In this document: positions 56,557 to 64,000 of the stretch, piece by piece
Layout of the letters: the number at the start of each line of letters is the position of its first letter
Position numbering within the stretch: the first letter of the stretch is position 1
Assembly (NCBI GenBank): GCA_030762895.1
Contig: CM061068.1
Coordinates: 38,860,783 to 38,924,782, forward strand
Origin: Sophora flavescens
Lineage: Eukaryota > Streptophyta > Magnoliopsida > Fabales > Fabaceae
Length of the DNA stretch: 64,000 nucleotides
Reading direction: 5' to 3'
Position numbers and translations under genes: made by a program
Notes under the pieces: generated by a model
What the model saw: only the letters and a program-made list of their open reading frames with translations
What the model was told of the DNA's origin: nothing
Database searches by the model: none

Positions 56557-59372
56557 TGCATAATTTACTCTAACAATTATATAACTAATATCTGTATTCT
56601 GATTGTTGCTAATCAACAACATAATTAACATTGTTTATTGTTTATCATAAAAATTTCTCATCTGTATTACGGCATACTGAGCATATACTTATACCATACG
56701 TTGTTGCAGTACACTCATTTATATACTTATACCATACGTTGTTGCAGTACACTCATTTTCTTTCCTTTTTCCAAGAAAGAAACTCCGGAATTGGTAAAAC
56801 AAACCTGGGATACCACGAATAAAGGAAATAATTATGATATTTTAATATCAAAATTTGACGTTACGGGGGCACTCAGTTTTGAATAGGTTATCTATTATTT
56901 TTTTATTCTTTCTTTCTTTTTATTTCATTGATTCATAATCTACTCAAAACTAAAATATCTTTTTATGATATCAAATTTTAATGTCAAAATATCATAATTC
57001 TAAAAGAATCGTTCTACCGCAAAATCATTTAAATGGTGGGAGGATATCCTCAAAATAGAATTGCTTTTTGCAAGTGGAAACGTTGGGGTGCCTTCCCCAT
57101 CAAACCCGATCTTTGTCTGCTTTTCATTCTTTTGTTTTTAACTCACATTTTAAGCACTATGATATGATTTAAAGTAATATATCAACCTTTATCCCAACGA
57201 AAAAGAAAAGCGTGGAAGCGTTCTACACTTCAAAAGTAAAACATGACTAGGACTTTCGTGATTAGAATAGGATAATAATGTATAAGATAAAAGAGTAGGA
57301 TATGAGTAATATAGTATATAAATAAATAAGTTGTTATCCTATCTCCGACATAACCAGTTATAAATTTAGTATAAATTTTAAAATTTTGTTTTCATTGTTT
57401 TCATTTTTTATTAGATTTTAGTTTTTTTTGTATTTTTATATTTTTTATATTATATAAAAAAATAAAATTATCTTTGTGATAAAATTACATATAATATTTT
57501 AAATTTTTAAAATATTGTTCAACTTAAATTAATTTTTTTATAACTTTAAATATTCGTTTTTAGTTTTTCCTTTACTTATAGGCAAATTATTAGAATAATA
57601 TTTTATACGTTTCAGTTTCTTAAAATAATATAAAATGACAAAATTAACCTTGGGACAAAATAAAAATAATTTTTAAAAATAATTATTGATATTTTTATTT
57701 TATTATACTTTTTTTTAACCATGTAATATTTTATCATACTTTAAATTATTATTTAATTATACTTTAATTATTTTATATAAAAAATATTTTATATTTATTA
57801 TACCTTAGATCACCTTATCCTATCTTATTGAGTTCTAACCCAGCATTCCCCTCAAGATAAAATTTTAACTAGATAGATATGATATGATATGATATGTATC
57901 AGGATTAGTTTATCATATTTTACTGACTCATCAGACAATAATTTCAGATAGGATATGATAACTTATCATATCCTATCTATATTATCATGACCCAGCTCTT
58001 AAAAGTCAAAAAAAATCAACGAGAAGAAAGAAAAAGGAAAAAAAAATCAACCGAAGAAAATATTACAGGGAATTGCATTGACTCGGGACTAACAATGCTT
58101 TAATTACATGGCACCATATCCAATTTATATATAACAAGAAGTATACAGATACTTTGATATACAATTTGGACACCTTATATAGATATTATAAAGTTTATGA
58201 GTGTCTTGAGAATGATAAAATTATGATGAGAGAGAAGAAAACAATAAACAAATGAGGAGAAATAGGTTTATACGATGATCTTGGACATTATTTTTGTGTC
58301 TAAATAACATTACTCATAACAAAATCCTAAGCATTTTATGAGGAAAAAACCACGATTTTTTTAGGCTTAATTATAGTTTTGTTGATTATAATTTTATAAA
58401 TGCCTAATTTTTTTAATTTAGGTAGTTTCAATTGCTCAAATTAAGTCCTTTTAATTTTAAAATCGGACAAATCTGATCATGCTATCAACCTACCATACAA
58501 TACTTAACAGGAGGAGTTGTGGACCTGACTAATCCTTTGTGACCTGACATTAGTGTATGATTAGTTTTATTTAATTAGTTGAAAAAAATATTCAAAACTT
58601 AAACAAAAAGCTATAAAAGCTAAGAAATAACATACATGCAGAATACTAACTATATGGATTTTATTCGATCAATTGAAACTACAAAAATCAAAATCATTTA
58701 TGAATGAAATTACATTATTCAAAGATGCAATTAAGACTTTTTTTCAAACGACAATCATACTTGTTGTAAACGTTGTTCATGAGGGGAGACAGTGAGACAC
58801 ACGATTAATAAATTATTATTTTTTTACTCTGGTAATGTTTCAACATATAAATAATTCTTATGGTTAACTTAACTATGCCTTTCATGAATTAATTGGCCTT
58901 ATGGCTTATCAACATTTAAATATGATTATTTTTTCTGGATAAACAGACAGCAGATATCAAAATGAAGAGGTGAATGTGGGTACGAATGTGATGAGAATAT
59001 GATCTGTGGCTAGAGATCCTGGCCGGGAATCAAATCGAATTTGGTTACATTTTTCAAAATGGAGCAATGCCAAAACATCAATTTCTGGCTATCTAATCCT
59101 TGACTGCTAGTAGCCGTTGGAAAGGGGGGTGAGCTCATCTGTCAATGTATTAGACTATATGATATATCTAATATTAATTCATTCTTTGTTACATAATCAA
59201 TTTTAACTTTGACTATGGTAACAACTTTTTGAAAAATCTTTTGTCAAAAAAAAAACTTTTTGAAAAATCAAACTTGGCGTGTCACCACAATTTAATGATG
59301 GTGTAATAAGGAATATTATATTCCGTTAATATCTACTAAGAGATTCGTTGTTGCTTAATCCGCGTGGACGTC
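56557..59372. other. Gene-free DNA with a near-perfect 31-bp palindrome
   Basis: No gene found. At 57,947-57,977 gataggatatgata and its mirror flank a central act/agt mismatch. GATATGATATGAT runs nearby (57,880-57,900) and taggataataatgtataag at 57,265 suggest a MITE spanning about 57,240-58,005, but no termini are firm. At 56,690-56,755 the phrase cttataccatacgttgttgc occurs twice (about 38-bp tandem). Confidence 0.4.
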
Positions 59373-59382
59373 CCTGATTCTG

Positions 59383-61067
59383 GGTTTTTTTTGACCAAAC
59401 TGGTTTCCTTTCAAAAACTATTTACCAGTTTAGGGTTATTCTGAAACTATTTATCAATGGGGGGTCGTTTTGAATATTTTATTATTTTTTGGTCTGACGA
59501 GTCAAAGGCGCCACTGCAGATGACACCACACTTTTCATAAAAAAAAAAAAAAATCAAAAGGGGAGGCACCAACTGCAGTGGCGCCTCTGCCCCTACCTAC
59601 TACTACAGTAGCGCACTGTAGCGCTACTGTAGCAGCCCCCTTTTTTTATTTTTAATTTTGACTTTTTTAAAAAATAAAAATTTTATTTCTAAAAAAACAC
59701 ATTCACCAGATAATGAATTGAATTCACCAGATATTTGCACATACTTAACCAAAAAAATTATTTCTCAAAAAAACCTATTCACCAGATAATGAACTGAATT
59801 CACCAGCACCTTTTTTTTAAAATTTTAAATTTTGACTGTTTTAAAAAAATAAAAATTTTATTTCTAAAAAAACCCATTTATCAGATAATGAACTGAATTC
59901 ACCAGATATTTGTACATGATTCACCATATATTTGCACATACTTAACCAAAAAATTTATTTCTAAAAAAAACCATTCACCAGATAATGAACTGAATTCACC
60001 AGATATTTATACCCGATTCACCAGATATTTGCACATACTTAACCAAAAAAATTATTTCTCAAAAAAACCATTCACCGGATAATGAATGGAATTCACCAGA
60101 TATTTGTACCCGATTCACCAGATATTTACACATACTTAACCAAAAAAATTTATTTCTCAAAAAAACTCATTCACCAGATATCTAAACTGGTAAATAGTTT
60201 CTAAAAGGAACCCAGTTTGGTCAAAAAGCCGAAAAAGAAATATTCATCTCAGGTAAAATGATGAATATTTATTGCTGACAGAGCTTTAGACGGAACCATC
60301 AGTGACAGGATCAAGGAATATTCATCTCAGGTAAACCCATCTACTTAATTTCACTCCGGAGATTTTCTGCAATGCTCTCACCAAATAAAATTTTTTTTAC
60401 TACTGTAATAATTGATGAATATTTATTGGTGTAAATTGTTATTGCTATTATTTTTTTATGCCTACTGCGATATTATTTGCTACTCATTTTTTGGTTAAGT
60501 ATGTGCAAATATCTGGTGAATCATGTACAAATATCTGGTGAATTCAGTTCATTATCTGGTGAATGAGTTTTTTTAGAAATAAAATTTTTATTTTTTAAAA
60601 CAGTCAAAATTTAAAATTTTAAAAAAAAAGTGCTGCTGAATTCAGTTCATTATATGGTGGATAGGTTTTTTTGAAAAATAAATTTTTTGGTTAAGTATGT
60701 GCAAATATCTGGTGAGTCATGTACAAATATCTGGTAAATTCAGTTCATTATCTGGTGAATGTGTTTTTTTAGAAATAAAATTTTTATTTTTTTAAAAAAG
60801 TCAAAATTAAAAAAAAAAGGGCTGCTACAGTAGCGCTACAGTGCGCTACTGTAGCAGTAGGTAGGGGCAGAGGCGCCACTGCAGTTGGCGCCTCCCCTTT
60901 TGATTTTTTTTTTTATAAAAAGTGTGGCGCCATCTGCAGTGGCGCCTTTGACCCGTTAGACCGAAAAATAATAAAATATTCAAAACGACCCCCCATTGGT
61001 AAATAGTTTCAGAATAACCCTAAATTGATAAATAGTTTCTAAAAAGAACCCAGTTTGGTCAAAAACC
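59383..61067. mobile_element. Mutator-like foldback element (1,685 bp) with long TIRs
   Basis: Starts ggttttttttgaccaaactg, ends cagtttggtcaaaaacc, and is flanked by perfect 10-bp copies CCTGATTCTG (59,373-59,382 and 61,068-61,077); 9 or 10 bp depending on where the terminal C is assigned. The arms pair through gggtcgttttgaatatttta, the ggcgcc/ctgcag cluster and gctactgtagcag blocks, at least 300 bp each. Inside, 50-70-bp repeats of attcaccagatatttgcaca occur many times in both orientations. A third, internal terminus-like copy lies at 60,185-60,228. No transposase frame. Confidence 0.85.
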
Positions 61068-61263
61068 CCTGATTCTGCATGTTTATGTATGAGGGAGTGG
61101 TCCTTTTTTATTTTTATTTTTAGGCCCTTGGTTTACTGTATGCTTTACTTCGGGCACACTCGACCTGGAAAATGTTATCTTTGAACTTTTTAGTAAGATG
61201 ATGGTGGACAGTATCAGTTGTCTTCGTACAAATGCTCATTGTTTTGGAAGTGTTGTGTTGTGT

Positions 61264-61820
61264 TTTTTTTTAATCAAAGTCAAACTAGGCCAATTCATTC
61301 ATAATAATATCGTCAAAACAACTAGGAACAACGTAAAAATTACAGAGCTAGCATATAACACAGATGCTCATGCTAATGAATGAGCAACTTTGTTAGCTTG
61401 CCTCCGAATAAACTTAGTTGAGAAGTTTGAAGAAGATGAAATAAGTCTTTTGCAATGTTTCACAATGATGCCAAATTCCGTAAGGTTTTCCTTCTTTGAA
61501 GCTAGCTCATCCACCACACCTTTACTGTCCACCTCAAAATGAACATTGTTGAGTCCCAAGACTATGATCCACTGTACAACAAACAACAAACCCATGGCCT
61601 CTCCCACCTTCACCTCCAAATTTGTATCAACCCACAACGTTTTTGCTTGGACAAAATTCCCTTCATGATCACGGATACGGATACCAAAGCCATATAAGTT
61701 TATATTCTAAAAAAAAGCCGCATCAACATTACATTTTAGGAAACCAAACTAAAAGGGAGTCCATCTGACCACATCATGCACAAGAAGTTGTCTCTGCATG
61801 TCAGTTCTGAAATGAACAGA
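61264..61820 (-). pseudogene. LINE 3' end with RNase H (RVT_3) domain, 5' part cut off
   Basis: Minus translation gives LKCNVDAAFF, GFGIRIRDHEGNFVQAKTLW, then VKVGEAMGLLFVVQWIIVLG, NNVHFEVDSKGVVDELASKK and FIRRQANKVAHSLA: the four conserved acidic/His positions of plant RNase H in order (D, E, D, and the HxLA end). One stop precedes FGFLKCN. A poly-T run at 61,264-61,273 marks the poly-A end. The upstream part is interrupted at 61,820 by the following LTR element. Confidence 0.8.
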
Positions 61821-63049
61821 TGTAAAACACCAGAAGGGGGTTAAATTGTGTTTTTAAAACTTTTCTGAAAACGTTGCAGTTTAGCCGATAAGACACAAGG
61901 ATGCGTCATATAAAAAGGAAATTTAATTTTCAACCCAGTTAGCACAGTTAAAATAAATTAAACTGAAAAGATTAAGCTAAGAAAGGAGACACATAGATTT
62001 ATACTGGTTCACCCTAAACCTTGAGCAACGTCCAGTCCTTGGCTTCACCATGTATTTGCACTATAACCGATCAGGTTACAGAAGGTATTATTTGCACACC
62101 TAGACTCCACAGGCTCAACTAACGAGTATTGTTTGCACACCTAGCCTCTCCGGTTCAACAAGTATTCTTTCTTCAAGACTCCACAGGCTCTACAAATGGT
62201 AGGAGTTGGAATGAAGCAACAGCTTCACGGATTACAACTTTGCAGATCTACCAAGTAACACTCACTGAGTGAATAAGTATTTAAGGTAGGTGAGATAGTA
62301 ATAAAGACTTATCAGTAAATACAAATGATTTGAGCAGAGAAGTTTTCTAGCGAAGAACTTAAGAGAGTTTTGAGAGTATTAAATGCTAGAGTTAATGAGT
62401 TTAGGTGTATGTCCACTGATCTTCAAAGTCTTCTATTTATACTCAAAAGAGATAGGTTCGTTGAGGAGAGTTCTTCAACTGAGTATTCTTTTGTTCTTCG
62501 TCAATAAATGCCAATAGAGTCGTTCTGGTCTTGCATTTAATGTTTATAATCGTTGGTGAGCTTCAAGATAAATTGAAAGTATAGGTTGGCATAGTTTTAT
62601 CAGAGTACGATTTGATTCAGAGCAACGTTTGTTGCTTTTTCAAACTTGGGCAGTTCGACTTTCCTTATTTGTGCTAAGCGGGTCTACGTTCAAGTAAAGT
62701 TCATTTTGATGTTTGCAATAAATAGATTCTTCAGGCGCGGAATGGTGCTTTGAGCTTTCTGATAGAGAATTTCTTTATTGGAAATATTATGAGAATATTC
62801 GTTGAGTTTGAATATTGTTGAAGTGAGGAACTTTCTATTGCTTGGTCAGAATTTGTTAGTAACCGAGTCAATCTTCAGACGCATCATACTACAGGCGCAT
62901 CATTAAGACTTTGTTTCTTTGTCATGAGACTCTTGTGTACTGATCCGCACACTTAATAGACATATTGGTAAACTTCATCAGGTTCACTTAAAATGATTCT
63001 TTGTTTGGATTTATCAAAATCATAGATGTCTAAAGATGTGATCTTAACA
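61821..63049 (-). repeat. 3' LTR (1,229 bp) of a copia element of SIRE/Maximus style
   Basis: On the minus strand it runs from TGTTAAGATCACATC to GGTGTTTTACA. Just upstream (63,050-63,067) is the PPT AAAAAAGGGAGAGAT, in the position and style of SIRE-type copia elements. The matching 5' LTR lies outside the window or is lost. Family placement is from motif memory. Confidence 0.75.
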
Positions 63050-63425
63050 ATCTCTCCCTTTTTTATGATGACAAACATTGTCTTATGATTTTAATGAACT
63101 AAGGATAAAAGCAGATTTAAACACAAAAGGGTCATAACAAGCTTATAAGAATATTTAAGTTAATTTTCTTAAGCTCCAAAAAAAGCTTCTCAAGCTCCCC
63201 TGAACTGATGCTTCTATAATGAACTCAGACGCATGATTAAGGTAACGTCTTATCTTTAATAGATAGATATTTATTGTTCTATTTTCTCATTCTATTTTCT
63301 CCCCTTTTGTCATCAGCAAAAAGATAAAGTAACACTGTAAAAATGCAGCTGAAAATAACATTTATTGAGTAAATCATCATTGACTATAGTACATTGCAGA
63401 CAAAGGTAAAGGAAAACTAAAATTG

Positions 63426-63630
63426 CTATTTCTTAACAATCTTGGCGAGAAGAGCCACAACAGTCTGCATTGTCTCATGAAGACCGTTGATTTCTGCACG
63501 AGCTACTGGATCTATTCCAATGACATTGGATGCCGGTGCAACAGGATCATGAGGTGGAGACGAAAAAGAGGGTCCAGGGTCAGAGGAAGTGGTAGTTGAG
63601 GGAGGTTCATAAGGAACAATTTCCAGACAA
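63426..63630 (-). pseudogene. C-terminal end of a 3' ORF of the copia element, truncated by the next insertion
   Basis: Open from the junction at 63,630 to a TAG at 63,426-63,428. It reads LEIVPYEPPSTTTSSDPGPS, then PPHDPVAPASNVIGIDP, and a helical end HETMQTVVALLAKIVKK. A Ser/Pro-rich stretch followed by an amphipathic C-terminus between pol and the 3' LTR is where SIRE-type elements carry an extra (env-like) ORF. I cannot confirm homology from this short piece. Confidence 0.45.
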
Positions 63631-64000
63631 TGTAACGCCCCAATTTCTGTCTTTTTGTATCAGTAAATACATGTGTATATGTGTTTATTTTGTTAAAATC
63701 CAGAAGATAATTTTAGATAAAATAAAATTATTGTCTTGTTCTACCTTACCGTAGAAATTCACGGTTAAATTTTCGGTTGAAAATTCAGACGGAAGCCGGT
63801 CTGGGTTTTCACTGACAGTAAAATTTTACTGAGTAGAAAATCTAATTTTGACCCATGAACGAAACCGTTGGTGTTTTTATTGTGTTACCTTCAACCTTGG
63901 TTATTTTTGAATATCTTCGTTGGGGAATAAAATATAATATTTTATTCAGACGAAATCTTCGAAAATTACGATCGAAAACGTTAACCAGGTGCACAACGGA
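63631..64000. repeat. Start of another LTR element, cut by the window end
   Basis: tgtaacgccccaatttctgt is a typical start of plant Ty3/gypsy LTRs. The text to 64,000 has no frame. It interrupts the copia ORF exactly at this point. The end is unseen, so orientation and size are open. Confidence 0.6.

Noticed and set aside
63050..63630. Possible viral envelope gene remnant
   Set aside because: Only about 68 codons of a Ser/Pro-rich tail are present; position fits a plant copia 3' ORF but there is no evidence for an envelope protein.

Overview
The window looks like a nuclear chromosome segment of a eudicot plant, probably a legume. It is AT-rich, has one intron-rich housekeeping-type gene with canonical GT/AG splice sites, and is otherwise built from nested plant transposons. 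The legume guess rests on the style of several small inverted-repeat elements and is an inference; I cannot name a species.

Layout. 1-3.8 kb is AT-rich intergenic DNA with small tandem duplications. 3.81-9.37 kb (minus strand) is the only intact cellular gene I can support: a 21-exon plasma-membrane H+-ATPase of 956 codons, close to the AHA4/AHA11/PMA4 type, with all P-type ATPase motifs and the C-terminal YTV 14-3-3 site. 9.4-15 kb is gene-free and carries several MITE-like elements, including a 536-bp foldback. 15.08-18.9 kb is a 5'-truncated L1-type LINE (minus) interrupted by a 469-bp hAT-type element. About 20.6-21.0 kb holds a decayed RNase H fragment.

21.47-48.97 kb is one nested composite. 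The outer shell is a roughly 7-kb LTR retrotransposon (702/704-bp LTRs, PBS, PPT, near-perfect 5-bp target duplication) with no gag-pol of its own that I can find; it has two internal satellite arrays and a decayed antisense coiled-coil ORF. Into its leader went a 10.45-kb CACTA element (22,579-33,028, TSD CGT) with a TNP2-type transposase gene and a second multi-exon gene of Transposase_24/Ulp1-like type. The transposase gene was then hit by a solo LTR (29,226-30,647, TSD CCGAC). Into the 3' part of the shell went a scrambled, inverted block of Athila-like gag-pro retrotransposon pieces (36,281-45,326), flanked by two 981-bp direct copies of shell sequence.

49-53.5 kb is a T-rich diverged tandem array. 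54.7-56.5 kb holds two SINE-like insertions, one with a 17-bp target duplication. 59.4-61.1 kb is a Mutator-like foldback element with a 10-bp target duplication. 61.3-64 kb is a LINE RNase H remnant cut by a copia (SIRE/Maximus-like) LTR element in minus orientation, itself cut at 63,631 by a further LTR that runs off the window.

I found no CRISPR array, tRNA, rRNA or recognisable microRNA precursor. No new cellular system is evident; the novelty lies in transposon structure: nesting with readable target duplications, a mini-repeat family shared between unrelated elements, large inverted repeats, and the 981-bp flanking duplication.
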